From: Streptomyces sp. SAI-127
GTDB lineage: Bacteria > Actinomycetota > Actinomycetes > Streptomycetales > Streptomycetaceae
Assembly: GCF_029894425.1 (NCBI RefSeq)
Contig: NZ_JARXYJ010000001.1
Coordinates: forward strand, 868,001 to 932,000
Length of the DNA: 64,000 nt
Direction of reading: 5' to 3'
This document shows, piece by piece, positions 49,560-58,403 of the stretch. Each line of letters starts with the position of its first letter. Positions within the stretch are counted from its first letter, which is position 1. The notes below the pieces were generated by a model. The model was given only the letters and a program-made list of their open reading frames with translations, had not been told where the DNA came from and did no database searches. The position numbers were made by a program, and so were the translations under genes.

Positions 49560-50510
49560 ATGGCCACCACAGTGACCCCCATGTCCACTCGACCCGCTGT
49601 CGATGCCCCTCCGGCTCGACGCGCACCGCAGGGGCGTGCACGGCGCAGGGAAAGCCTCACCGCCCTCGGCATGGTGAGCCCCGCCGTGTTCCTGCTGCTG
49701 CTGTTCTTCGTCATCCCGGTGGTGCTGGCCTTCGCGCTGGCCTTCACCAACGCCCGCCTGGTCTCCCCGGTCCCCGCCCAGTTCACCGGACTGCAGAACT
49801 TCCGCACGCTGCTGGACGACCCGCTGTTCTACAAGTCGCTGCGCAACACCTTCTACTTCGCCGCGGTCGTCGTTCCGCTGCAGGGCGGCCTGGCGCTGGT
49901 GCTCGCGCTGCTCGTCAACGCCAAGGTCAAGGGCGTCAACTTCTTCCGGACCGTCTACTTCATCCCGGTCGTCACGTCCATGGTGGTGGTCTCCATCCTG
50001 TGGACCTTCATGTACCAGAAGACGGGACTGGTCAACGAGCTCATCTCGCACCTCAGCCTCGGACTCGTACACGGGCCGGACTGGCTGAACAACCCGTCCA
50101 CGTCCATGCCCGCCATCATCCTCATGTCCGTCTGGCAGGGTGTCGGCTTCCACATGATCATCTGGCTGGCCGGGCTTCAGACCATCCCGCAGGACCTGTA
50201 CGAGGCAGCGGACATCGACGGCGCCACCCGCTGGGTCCGCTTTCGGTACGTGACCTGGCCCGGCCTACGCACGACCCGCACGTTCGTGCTCATCACCATC
50301 ACGATCGCCGCGTTCAGCCTGTTCGCTCAGGTCAGCGTCATGACGCAGGGCGGCCCTCTGGACTCGACCACCACGGTCGTCTACCAGGCCGTGCAAACGG
50401 GATACGCGCAGCAGCAGACCGGATACGCGTCCGCGATCTCCCTCGTCTTCTTCGTACTGGTGCTGGCGGTCTCCCTCGTCCAGCGCTTCCTCACCAGGGA
50501 GAAGGGCTGA
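49560..50510 (+). CDS. ABC sugar transporter permease 1 (MalF-like)
   Basis: 316 aa from the ATG at 49560; an ATG at 49539 is equally possible since neither has a strong ribosome site. Six membrane helices, starting SPAVFLLLLFFVIPVVLAFALAF, with the EAA loop DLYEAADIDGATRWVRFRYVTWPGL that contacts the ATPase, and a C-terminal AISLVFFVLVLAVSLVQRFLTRE. Forms the translocation pore with the next gene, whose start follows its stop by one base. Confidence 0.9.
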   Translation: MATTVTPMSTRPAVDAPPARRAPQGRARRRESLTALGMVSPAVFLLLLFFVIPVVLAFALAFTNARLVSPVPAQFTGLQNFRTLLDDPLFYKSLRNTFYFAAVVVPLQGGLALVLALLVNAKVKGVNFFRTVYFIPVVTSMVVVSILWTFMYQKTGLVNELISHLSLGLVHGPDWLNNPSTSMPAIILMSVWQGVGFHMIIWLAGLQTIPQDLYEAADIDGATRWVRFRYVTWPGLRTTRTFVLITITIAAFSLFAQVSVMTQGGPLDSTTTVVYQAVQTGYAQQQTGYASAISLVFFVLVLAVSLVQRFLTREKG

Positions 50511-50511
50511 C

Positions 50512-51423
50512 ATGACCTCCGTATCCCCTGCCCCCGCACGACCGGGCCGCCAGAGGTCGCTGCTGCGCTCGCTCACCGTGCAGGCGGCGCGCATCGCGCT
50601 CGCGTTGTTCTTCGCCTTCCCGATCGTGTTCATGCTGGTGTCATCGCTCAAGCCCGACCAGCAGATCTTCGGCGACCTGGACGGCGTCAAGGCGTTCCTG
50701 CCGGTCGGCCACCTGTCCCTGGACAACTACAGCGGAGTCTTCGACCGGGTGCCCGCTGCCCGGTTCCTGCTCAACTCCATCGGGATCTCAGCCGTCACCG
50801 TGGTCCTGGGCATCTTCGTCAACAGCCTCGCGGCGTTCGCCCTGTCACGGATGAGGTGGCGCGGCAAGAAGATCGTGCTCGCCGCCGTGATCGCGACGCT
50901 GATCGTGCCGTTCGAGACCTTCGCCCTGCCGCTGGTCTGGTGGGTCAACCAACTGCCCTGGTTCCAGGTGAACGGCTTCCACCTCACCCTGACCGAGGGC
51001 TGGCTGGACACCTACCAGGTGCAGATCCTGCCCTTCGTCGCCAACGCCTTCTCCATCTTCCTGTTCCACCAGTACTTCCAGAGCATCCCCAAGGAGCTCG
51101 ACGAAGCCGCCGTCATCGACGGGGCGAGTTGGTTCGGCATCTACCGGCGCATCGTCATGCCGCTGTCCGGCCCGGCGATCGCCACGGTGGCCATCCTGAC
51201 CTTCCTGCCGGCCTGGAACTCCTACCTCTGGCCGCTGATGGTCGTCCAGAGCGAGAACCTGCGCCCGGTCATGGTCGGCATCCAGTACTTCTTCCAGCTC
51301 AACCCTTCCTGGGGCCAGATCATGGCCTACTCGTCGATGATCACGGTGCCGGTGCTCGCGCTGTTCGTGGCCTTCCAACGGGCCTTCGTCAGCAGCATCG
51401 CCTCCAGCGGCGTCAAGGGCTGA
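50512..51423 (+). CDS. ABC sugar transporter permease 2 (MalG-like)
   Basis: 303 aa; the ATG at 50512 follows the previous stop by one base, so the pair is translationally coupled. Six helices, from ARIALALFFAFPIVFMLVSSLKPDQQIF, and the EAA loop PKELDEAAVIDGASWFGIYRRIVMPLSGPAI. It has the MalG-type C-terminal extension (VLALFVAFQRAFVSSIASSGVKG). Partner of permease 1 in the fructan importer. The cytosolic GH32 gene follows after 76 bases. Confidence 0.9.
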   Translation: MTSVSPAPARPGRQRSLLRSLTVQAARIALALFFAFPIVFMLVSSLKPDQQIFGDLDGVKAFLPVGHLSLDNYSGVFDRVPAARFLLNSIGISAVTVVLGIFVNSLAAFALSRMRWRGKKIVLAAVIATLIVPFETFALPLVWWVNQLPWFQVNGFHLTLTEGWLDTYQVQILPFVANAFSIFLFHQYFQSIPKELDEAAVIDGASWFGIYRRIVMPLSGPAIATVAILTFLPAWNSYLWPLMVVQSENLRPVMVGIQYFFQLNPSWGQIMAYSSMITVPVLALFVAFQRAFVSSIASSGVKG

Positions 51424-51499
51424 CCTCCGCCGCCCCGCGCCCGCCCCCCACCACTTCTGCCACCCCCCTGTGCCTCGCGCACCCTTCGAAAGGCCCCGT

Positions 51500-53017
51500 G
51501 TGTCCACGCCGCCCGTCGACCCCCACCTGCCCGCAGTACACCTGCGCCCGCCGCGCAACTGGATCAACGACCCCAACGGCCTGGTCTTCCACGACGGCCA
51601 CTACCACGTGTTCTTCCAGTACAACCCGTACGGTCCGCAACACGCGAACATGCACTGGGGGCACTTCCGCAGCCCGGACCTGGTCACCTGGGAAGAGCTC
51701 CCGGTCGCCCTGGACCCCACCCCGGGCGGTGACGACGCCGACGGGTGCTTCTCCGGCAACGCCGTCTCCATCGGCGGCCGGCTGGTGGCGTTCTACTCCG
51801 CCAACCGCACCGGCCGCTGGTGGCAGCCGGTCACCACCGCCGAATCCCACGACGGCGGCCACACCTGGGCCAAGCGGCCGGAGTTGCTCATCCCGAAGCC
51901 GCCCGCCGACACCACGATGTACCGCGACCCCTATGTCTGGCAGGAGGAAGACCGCTGGCGGATGCTGGTCGGCTCGGCGCTCGCCGACGGCCGGGGCGCC
52001 GCCCAGCTGTACGAGTCGACGGACCTGGACCACTGGCAGCACCTCGGCCCGTTCGCCGTCGACACCCCGAGGCCGCTGCCCGGCGGCACCGACACCGGCG
52101 CCGGCTGGGAGTGCCCCCAGTACGCCTTCTGGCCGGTGCCCGACGGCGCGGGGCGGCAGGGCCTGCTGATCATCAGTACCTGGGACCACGATGCCGGCCC
52201 CCAGGCCACCGCCGCCTACTCCGGCCGCGAGACCCTGAACGGCACCTTCCACCCCACTGCACCTGTCCGGCTCGACCACGGCCCGGACTTCTACGCCCCC
52301 GCACTGCTGCGCGCCCCGGACGGGCGCTGGCTGCTGTGGGCCTGGTCATGGGAGGCCCGGGAACCCACCTGGGTCGGAGAGGCGGGCTGGGCCGGACTGC
52401 TCACCCTCCCCCGCGAGATCACCCTCACTGCCGACGGCACCGTCCACCAGCAGCCTGCCCGGGAAGTCACCGCACTGCGCGGCGAGCAACTCCTGTACGC
52501 CACCGGCCCCGTCCAGGCGGACCCGGTCGCACTCGGCGAAGTCGGCAGCACCTTCGACCTCACCGCCCGGCTCACACCTCCGCCGGGCCATACAGGCGGC
52601 CTCCGGCTGGCCACCTCGGCCGACGCAAGCGAACACCTGGATGTCACGGTCGACGCCGACGCCGGCGAAGTGGTCGTCGACCGCTCCCACGCCTCCCGCG
52701 ATCCCCGGGCCGTCGGCGGCACATACCGCATCCCTTACCCGGCGGCCCGTTCCGGCGCACCGGTCGAACTGCGCATGGTGGTCGACCGGTCCGTCGTCGA
52801 AGTCTTCCTCAGCACCGGCGAAGCCCTGACCCTGCGCTTCTACCCGGACTCCGACGCCCCCTGGTCGCTGCAGGCCCGATCCGTCGACTTCACCGTCCAG
52901 GCATGGAATCTCGCCGCCCCCAAGGTCGTCGGCCACGTTGCGGAACCCGGCCCCGACACCCAGGACGCCCCGCACGCGCACCACCCGATTCCCGCACAAG
53001 GAGCGCCATGTCCCTAA
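51500..53017 (+). CDS. Cytosolic GH32 fructan/sucrose hydrolase
   Basis: 505 aa from the GTG at 51500 (AAAGG upstream); no signal peptide. Complete GH32 triad: WINDPNG (Asp24, nucleophile), MYRDP (Asp143, transition-state stabiliser) and WECPQ (Glu204, acid/base). A five-bladed propeller is followed by the C-terminal beta-sandwich (LDVTVDADAGEVVVDRSHAS, VDRSVVEVFLSTGEALTLRFYP). It cleaves beta-fructosides imported by the ABC system. The stop overlaps the start of the secreted levanase by 10 bases, so the two are coupled. Confidence 0.92.
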   Translation: MSTPPVDPHLPAVHLRPPRNWINDPNGLVFHDGHYHVFFQYNPYGPQHANMHWGHFRSPDLVTWEELPVALDPTPGGDDADGCFSGNAVSIGGRLVAFYSANRTGRWWQPVTTAESHDGGHTWAKRPELLIPKPPADTTMYRDPYVWQEEDRWRMLVGSALADGRGAAQLYESTDLDHWQHLGPFAVDTPRPLPGGTDTGAGWECPQYAFWPVPDGAGRQGLLIISTWDHDAGPQATAAYSGRETLNGTFHPTAPVRLDHGPDFYAPALLRAPDGRWLLWAWSWEAREPTWVGEAGWAGLLTLPREITLTADGTVHQQPAREVTALRGEQLLYATGPVQADPVALGEVGSTFDLTARLTPPPGHTGGLRLATSADASEHLDVTVDADAGEVVVDRSHASRDPRAVGGTYRIPYPAARSGAPVELRMVVDRSVVEVFLSTGEALTLRFYPDSDAPWSLQARSVDFTVQAWNLAAPKVVGHVAEPGPDTQDAPHAHHPIPAQGAPCP

Positions 53018-55560
53018 CGACCCGTCCCCGCCGCAGACTTCTCACGGCTCTGACCGTCCTGTCCGGGCTGGGCCTGCTCGCCGCCACGCCGGCCGCCGCC
53101 GACACCCTCTACCACGAGCTGTACCGGCCCCAGTTCCACTTCACGCCGTCCCAGAACTGGATGAACGACCCCAACGGTTTGATCTGGTACAAGGGCCAGT
53201 ACCACCTGTTCTTCCAGTACAACCCGTCCGGCAACAGCTGGGGCAACATCTCCTGGGGCCACGCCGTCAGCACCGACCTCGTCCACTGGAAGCAACTCCC
53301 GGTCGCCATCCCCCAGGACGACAACGAGATGGTCTTCTCCGGCAGCGTGGTGCTCGACAAGAACAACACCACCGGCTTCGGGACCAGGACCAACCCGCCG
53401 CTGGTCGCCGTCTACACCAGCCTGGTGAAGTACACAGACGTCCAGAGGCAGTCCCTGGCGTACAGCACGGACGGCGGCACCACCTGGAAGAAGTACTCCG
53501 GCAACCCGGTCCTCGACCTGGGCTCCGTCAACTTCCGTGACCCGAAGGTCTTCTGGTACGCCCCCACCCACAGCTGGCTGATGGCCGTCGCCCTCTCCGA
53601 CCAGCACAAGATCGCCTTCTACAGCTCCTCGAACCTCAAGGACTGGACCCACCTGAGCGACTTCGGCCCGGCCGGAGCGACCGGCGGCGTGTGGGAGTGC
53701 CCGGACCTGTTCCCGCTGCCGGTGGACGGCAACGCCAAGAAGACCAAGTGGGTGCTGGCGGTCAACCTCAACCCCGGTGCCATCGCGGGCGGTTCCGGCG
53801 CCCAGTACTTCGTCGGCGACTTCGACGGCAAGAAGTTCACCGCCGACGACAGCGGCACCTACACCCCGCCGAGCGGCACCGCGCTGCAAGATTTCGAGTC
53901 CGGCTCCTTCGGCGACTGGACGGCCGACGGGAGCGCGTTCGGCACCGCGCCGACGACCGGGGCGCTGGACGGCCAGAGTGCGGTCACCGGCTCCGACGGA
54001 AAGGCCTTCGCCAACAGCTTCCACGGCGGCGACGCCTCCACCGGCACGCTGACCTCGCCCGCGTTCACCGTGACCAGCAACTACATCAACTTCAAGGTAG
54101 GCGGCGGCAACCACCCGTACCAGCCCGGCTCCACACAGAGCGACGAGCCGGCACCCACCGGCGAAACACTCGCCGACTTCGAGGGCAGCACCTACACCAG
54201 TCCCATCGGCGACTGGACCACCACCGGCGACGCCTTCGGTACCGCCCCGGCCCAGGGAACCCTCCCCAACCAGCAACAGGTCACCGGCTACCTCGGCAAC
54301 GGGCTCGCCAACAGCTACCTGAACGGCGACGCCACCACCGGCACCCTCACCTCCCCGACCTTCACCATCGACAAGAAGTACCTGGACTTCCTCATCGGCG
54401 GCGGCTACCACGCCGCGAGTTCCGACGCCCCCACGGCCGTCGAACTCGTCGTCGACGGCAAGATGGTGCGCTCCGCCACCGGCGCCAACGCCGAGGCCCT
54501 GAACTGGGCCTCCTGGGACCTGTCCGACCTGCAGGGCAAGCAGGCCCAGATCAAGGTCGTGGACGCCAACACCGGCGGCTGGGGCCACCTCAACCTCGAC
54601 CAGGTCGTCCTCTCCGACACCCAGGCCAAGCCCCGCTCTGATGAGACCGGCGTCAACCTGCTGGTCGACGGCAAGATCGTCCAGAGCGCCACCGGCGCCG
54701 ACTCCGAGAACCTCGACTGGGCCTCCTTCAACACCACCGCCTACAAGGGCAAGCAGGTCCAGCTCCAGATCGTCGACGCCAACACCGGCGGCTGGGGACA
54801 CGTCCTCGCCGACCACTTCACCGCCGCCGACCAGCCCGCTCTGTCCACCACCCAGCGCGCCCACTGGCTCGACCACGGCCAGGACTTCTACGCCGCCAAC
54901 ACCTTCACCGACGTCCCCGGCGGCCGACGCGTCATGATCGCCTGGATGAACAGCTGGAACTACGGCGGGAACATCCCCACCAGCCCCTGGCGCAGCGCCG
55001 ACACCTTCCCGCGCCAGCTCGCCCTGCGGACCGTGAACGGCAAGACCCAGCTGGTCCAGAACCCGGTCAGCGAACTGAGAACCCTCCGCGGCAGCACCAC
55101 CACCGTCCCCGCCAGAACCGTCACCGACGGCGCCACGCCGCTCGACGTCCAGGGCAACACCCTGGAGCTCAAGGCCGACCTCACCCCGGGCACCGCCACC
55201 CGCTTCGGCCTCGACGTACGCACCGGCGCCGCCGGACAGCGCACCCGGATCGGCTACGACACCGCCACCGGCGAGGTCTACCTCGACCGCACCGCCTCGG
55301 GTGCGACCGACTTCGACCCCACCTTCTCCAGCACCGAACACGCCCCGCTGGCACTCGACGGCAAGCCCCTGCACCTGCACGTCCTCGTCGACACCTCATC
55401 CGTCGAGGTCTACGCCCAGAACGCGCGCGGCGAGCAGGTCGTCCTGACCGACCAGATCTTCCCCGACCCCTCCAGCACCGGCGTCGACGTCTTCGCCGAC
55501 AACGGAACGGCCGAACTCACCCACCTCCAGGCATGGCAACTGGCATCGACCTGGAAATGA
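53008..55560 (+). CDS. Secreted GH32 levanase/inulinase with nested inserted module
   Basis: 850 aa from the ATG at 53008 (AAGGAG upstream, inside the preceding gene). Signal peptide MSLTTRPRRRLLTALTVLS to AAAD. GH32 triad: WMNDPNG (Asp54), FRDPK (Asp178), WECPD (Glu230). The propeller is interrupted from about residue 290 to 612: the first half of a module (QDFESGSFGDW to VGGGNH), a complete second copy (LADFEGSTYTSP to HLNLDQVVLSD, about 386-545), then the second half of the first (NLLVDGKIVQSATG to HVLADHFTAAD). The catalytic chain resumes at HWLDHGQDFYAAN. It splits extracellular levan or inulin into sugars for the importer. Confidence 0.92.
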   Translation: MSLTTRPRRRLLTALTVLSGLGLLAATPAAADTLYHELYRPQFHFTPSQNWMNDPNGLIWYKGQYHLFFQYNPSGNSWGNISWGHAVSTDLVHWKQLPVAIPQDDNEMVFSGSVVLDKNNTTGFGTRTNPPLVAVYTSLVKYTDVQRQSLAYSTDGGTTWKKYSGNPVLDLGSVNFRDPKVFWYAPTHSWLMAVALSDQHKIAFYSSSNLKDWTHLSDFGPAGATGGVWECPDLFPLPVDGNAKKTKWVLAVNLNPGAIAGGSGAQYFVGDFDGKKFTADDSGTYTPPSGTALQDFESGSFGDWTADGSAFGTAPTTGALDGQSAVTGSDGKAFANSFHGGDASTGTLTSPAFTVTSNYINFKVGGGNHPYQPGSTQSDEPAPTGETLADFEGSTYTSPIGDWTTTGDAFGTAPAQGTLPNQQQVTGYLGNGLANSYLNGDATTGTLTSPTFTIDKKYLDFLIGGGYHAASSDAPTAVELVVDGKMVRSATGANAEALNWASWDLSDLQGKQAQIKVVDANTGGWGHLNLDQVVLSDTQAKPRSDETGVNLLVDGKIVQSATGADSENLDWASFNTTAYKGKQVQLQIVDANTGGWGHVLADHFTAADQPALSTTQRAHWLDHGQDFYAANTFTDVPGGRRVMIAWMNSWNYGGNIPTSPWRSADTFPRQLALRTVNGKTQLVQNPVSELRTLRGSTTTVPARTVTDGATPLDVQGNTLELKADLTPGTATRFGLDVRTGAAGQRTRIGYDTATGEVYLDRTASGATDFDPTFSSTEHAPLALDGKPLHLHVLVDTSSVEVYAQNARGEQVVLTDQIFPDPSSTGVDVFADNGTAELTHLQAWQLASTWK

Positions 55561-55633
55561 GCCAACCCCGGTGTGCTGCAGGTCGGCCGGCGCCTGCCGC
55601 ATCAAGTCGTTGGCCCTGCTGTGACGTGACTCG

Positions 55634-55657
55634 CCGCTCGGGTGCTTTCCCGGGCGG
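55634..55657 (+). terminator. Hairpin after the levanase gene
   Basis: CCGCTCGGG (55634-55642), loop TGCTTT, CCCGGGCGG (55649-55657): nine pairs including one G-T, 74 bases after the levanase stop. No T tract. Confidence 0.6.
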
Positions 55658-55854
55658 TGAGGGCAGGCGGTTTCTGCGGATCATCCGCTGCGGCCCGTGG
55701 CGCTGGTGACCTGGCGCCTCGCCCAGATGGTGCGGCTCCGCTCTACCTGCATGGACTGTGCTCCGCCAAAGCCGTCGGCGAGCGCGACCTGTCGAGAACC
55801 GACGATCACACTGGAAAGCGTCCGCAGCAGGCATCCCGAAAGGCCCGAAGCTCT

Positions 55855-56586
55855 ATGCGCTTTACCTCTGAGACGTCGTCCGAAGGCGTCCTTGAACAGC
55901 TATTTCTCCTCGGCGACATCCCTGGCGTGCTATGGACTCCACGAGGTGCCGACGGGACCCGCCCACTGATTGCAATGGGGCACGGCGGCGGTCAGAGCAA
56001 GAAGGCCCCTGGCATCGTGGACCGTGCGCGCCGTTTCGTGGCCGAACGCGGTTTCGCCGTGGTGGCGGTCGATGCGCCAAGTCACGGTGACCGGCCGGAA
56101 CATGAGGAATTCACCCGGATCGCGACCGAGTACGAGGCCAGGCTTGACACCGGTGAGGGGCTGGTCCCGCTGATCGCCGCATTCCAGTCGCTCGTTGTCC
56201 GTCAGATCGTGCCGGAATGGCAGACAGTCCTCAACGAGGTCCAGAAGCTCAGTCACGTTGGCATTGGCCCAGTTGGCTACTGGGGTGTGTCGCTGGGCTG
56301 CGTGCTCGGCGTCCCGCTCATCGCCGCCGAGTCCCGAATTCGGGCGGCAGTACTGGGCCTGGCCGGTGCTGAGGTGTCCACCGAGACCGCCGCGGGGATC
56401 ACCGTCCCGGTGGAGTTCCTCGTCCAGTGGGACGACGAGCGAGTGCCACGGACCCAGAGCCTGGCACTGTTCGACGCCTTCGCCTCAACCGAGAAGACGC
56501 TGCACGCCAACCCCGGCAAGCACGGTGAGATCCCGGCATTCGAGATAGACAGCACGCTACGTTTCTTCGCCCGGCACCTTGGCTGA
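55855..56586 (+). CDS. Alpha/beta hydrolase
   Basis: 243 aa from the ATG at 55855. Blocks: LLGDIPGVLWTP, PLIAMGHGGGQSKKAPGIVDRARRFVAERGFAVVAVDAPSHGDR (oxyanion region, in two parts), nucleophile elbow GYWGVSLGCVLG with Ser in GVSLG, EFLVQWDDERVPR with the Asp and a C-terminal His in NPGKHGEIPAFE. It resembles small esterase-like hydrolases of actinobacteria. No signal peptide. It is not obviously linked to the fructan operon, which ends with a hairpin 200 bases upstream. Confidence 0.8.
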   Translation: MRFTSETSSEGVLEQLFLLGDIPGVLWTPRGADGTRPLIAMGHGGGQSKKAPGIVDRARRFVAERGFAVVAVDAPSHGDRPEHEEFTRIATEYEARLDTGEGLVPLIAAFQSLVVRQIVPEWQTVLNEVQKLSHVGIGPVGYWGVSLGCVLGVPLIAAESRIRAAVLGLAGAEVSTETAAGITVPVEFLVQWDDERVPRTQSLALFDAFASTEKTLHANPGKHGEIPAFEIDSTLRFFARHLG

Positions 56587-56694
56587 TACGCCGCCTGCAC
56601 TCCGTGACGCGCCGATCGGGATCCGTTCCCCAGGGGGACGATCGTCGGGCTCAAGCCCCATGGGCCCTTCTCCGACGCCCGCCACCACCCACTG

Positions 56695-56736
56695 CCACGG
56701 CCACGGCCACGGCCACGGCCACGGCCACGGCCACGG
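56695..56736. repeat. Tandem hexamer repeat (CCACGG)x7
   Basis: Seven uninterrupted copies of CCACGG, followed by CCACC. Number of units is likely to vary between strains by replication slippage. Confidence 0.95.
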
Positions 56737-56849
56737 CCACCTGATGGTCTCCCCCGTCCAGCTGGGGCTCTCCCCCGCCCGGCCCTCGCAGCCACGTATC
56801 GGATCAGCACGCACCCGGGCCGCGCAGGCGGGACGGCGCCCGGCCGCGC

Positions 56850-56987
56850 GTGGCGCTGATGACCTCCATCTACGCCACCCGCAGCGACCTCCCCGGAGCC
56901 ACGCCGTGGAAGCGGCGCTCCGAACGCCTCCTGCGAGCCAGTGGTTTGCCCTACACGATCGTCCACCCGGTCAGGCACATGCGATAA
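56850..56987 (+). pseudogene. Relic of an NAD(P)H-binding (SDR a5/NmrA-like) reductase
   Basis: The frame VALMTSIYATRSDLPGATPW then KRRSERLLRASGLPYTIVHP, ending at the TAA 56985-56987, matches the middle of NAD(P)H-binding atypical SDR proteins (K-x-x-x-E-x-x-L-x-x-SGLPYTI-(I/V)-R-P). The Rossmann start and the C-terminal third are missing. No start or ribosome site. Confidence 0.65.
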
Positions 56988-57316
56988 GCGGCCTGAGCGC
57001 CACCGAGCGCGACCATGCGGCATCCTGCCCGGTAGCGACCATCAGGGAAGGGCTCGCGGTGCGCGGCGAGGAAGTCGGGAGCGCCGATGCCGAGGTCCGG
57101 TCGCGGCTGCGGCGCATCCGTGCTCTCGGAGACTGACCCCTTCGCAGACGGTCCAGCGGTCCCGAACCTCCTACCGGCCGCACGAGTGGGACACCCGGGC
57201 CGACTCCCGGGTCAGTGCCATGGCCAAACACCTGGACGATCAAGTCGCGTGATGAGTTTTCGCGCCCGTACCCGTCACACCTACGACGGGACACGACGAG
57301 GCGTAAGGATGACGTG

Positions 57317-58315
57317 ATGAGTGCGGACACGCGGCTGGAGGAGCTGGGCGTGAGCGAGCTGGGCGAGGTCGACGAACCGGCGTTCTCCGGACTGGTCGAG
57401 CGGCACCGGCGGGAGCTGCACGTGCACTGCTACCGGATGCTCGGGTCGTTCGAGGACGCCGAGGACACCGTGCAGGAGACGTTCCTCCGTGCCTGGCGGC
57501 GGCGGGAGACCTTCGAGGGGCGGTCGACGTTCCGGGCCTGGCTGTACCGGATCGCCACCAACGCCTGCCTGGACCTGCTCGCCAAGTGCCGCCCGGAGCC
57601 TGCGACCGGCGGCGAGGTGCCGTGGCTGCAGCCTTACCCGGACCGGCTGCTCGACGAGCTGCCGGCGGGTGGCGCGGACGAACCGGAGACCGTCGCCGTC
57701 ACCAGGGAGACGATCGAGCTGGCGTACCTGGTCGCGGTCCAGCACCTCGCACCGCGCCCGCGGGCCGTGCTGATCCTGCGGGACGTGCTCGGCTTGCCGG
57801 CCAAGGAGGTCGCGCAGTTCCTCGGGGACTCCGTCAATTCCGTGAACAGCGCGCTGCAGCGGGCCCGCGCCGGCATGCGGGAGCATCTGCCCGCCGAGCG
57901 GCAGGACTGGACCAGCGGCGAGGAGGACCCAGGGACGCGCGAACTGGTGCGCCGCTTCACCGACGCGAGCGTCGCCAAGGACGTCGACGGTCTCGCTGCC
58001 ATGCTGCGGGACGACGTCCGCTGCTCGATGCCACCCACACCGGGCCTGTACGTCGGTCGCGACACGGTGGTGAACAACTGGGTCGAGGACGGGTTCGCGG
58101 ACCTGGGGCGCCTGCGCTGCGTCCTCACATCGGTGAACCGGCAGCCCGCCCTCGCCTTCTACCTCTGGCGGGAGCAGGAGGGCGCGTACCTGCCGCTGAC
58201 GATCGACGTCCTGCGCGTCACCGGCGGGGCGATCACCGAGATCGTCATCTTCCACGACGACCAGTTCCCGCGGCTCGGGCTGCCGGAGCGCCTGCCGGCG
58301 GACGGCACGGAGTAG
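57317..58315 (+). CDS. ECF sigma factor with SnoaL-like C-terminal domain
   Basis: 332 aa from the ATG at 57317 (AAGGAT upstream). Sigma region 2: FSGLVERHRRELHVHCYRMLGSFEDAEDTVQETFLRAWRRRETFEGRSTFRAWLYRIATNACLDLL. Region 4: LAYLVAVQHLAPRPRAVLILRDVLGLPAKEVAQFLGDSVNSVNSALQRARAGMREHL. From about residue 205 there is a SnoaL/NTF2-like extension (ELVRRFTDASVAKDVDGLAAML, DDVRCSMPPTPGLYVG), typical of the large ECF group annotated as TIGR02960/SigJ-like, in which the tail modulates activity in place of an anti-sigma factor. Followed by a DUF6069 membrane protein. Confidence 0.9.
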   Translation: MSADTRLEELGVSELGEVDEPAFSGLVERHRRELHVHCYRMLGSFEDAEDTVQETFLRAWRRRETFEGRSTFRAWLYRIATNACLDLLAKCRPEPATGGEVPWLQPYPDRLLDELPAGGADEPETVAVTRETIELAYLVAVQHLAPRPRAVLILRDVLGLPAKEVAQFLGDSVNSVNSALQRARAGMREHLPAERQDWTSGEEDPGTRELVRRFTDASVAKDVDGLAAMLRDDVRCSMPPTPGLYVGRDTVVNNWVEDGFADLGRLRCVLTSVNRQPALAFYLWREQEGAYLPLTIDVLRVTGGAITEIVIFHDDQFPRLGLPERLPADGTE

Positions 58316-58318
58316 TCC

Positions 58319-58335
58319 CGGAGTGCACCACTCCG
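58319..58335 (+). terminator. Short hairpin after the sigma-factor gene
   Basis: CGGAGTG (58319-58325), CAC, CACTCCG (58329-58335): a perfect 7-bp stem just after the sigma stop. It may attenuate read-through into the DUF6069 gene. Confidence 0.4.
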
Positions 58336-58403
58336 AGGTCCAGGACCGTCACATGCCAGTCGAGACACCCCGTGCCCCAGCTACCGGATGACAAAGGAAC
58401 GAG

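Larger units (their letters stand above)
56587..57316. other. Gene-poor region with tandem repeat and a reductase relic
   Basis: 730 bases before the sigma factor. It holds seven perfect CCACGG hexamers (56695-56736) and a fragment of a NAD(P)-binding reductase (56850-56987). The long plus frame 56579-57136, which translates the hexamers as His-Gly repeats, has no ribosome site and no conserved part, so I do not call it. Confidence 0.5.

Noticed and set aside
56695..56736. Repeat array considered as CRISPR
   Set aside because: Six-base units without spacers; no Cas genes in the window.
56579..57136. 185-codon frame with a His-Gly repeat, resembling a metal-binding protein
   Set aside because: It overlaps the hydrolase stop region, has no ribosome site, and the repeat is a pure DNA hexamer tract. 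Another frame in the same DNA holds a recognisable reductase relic.
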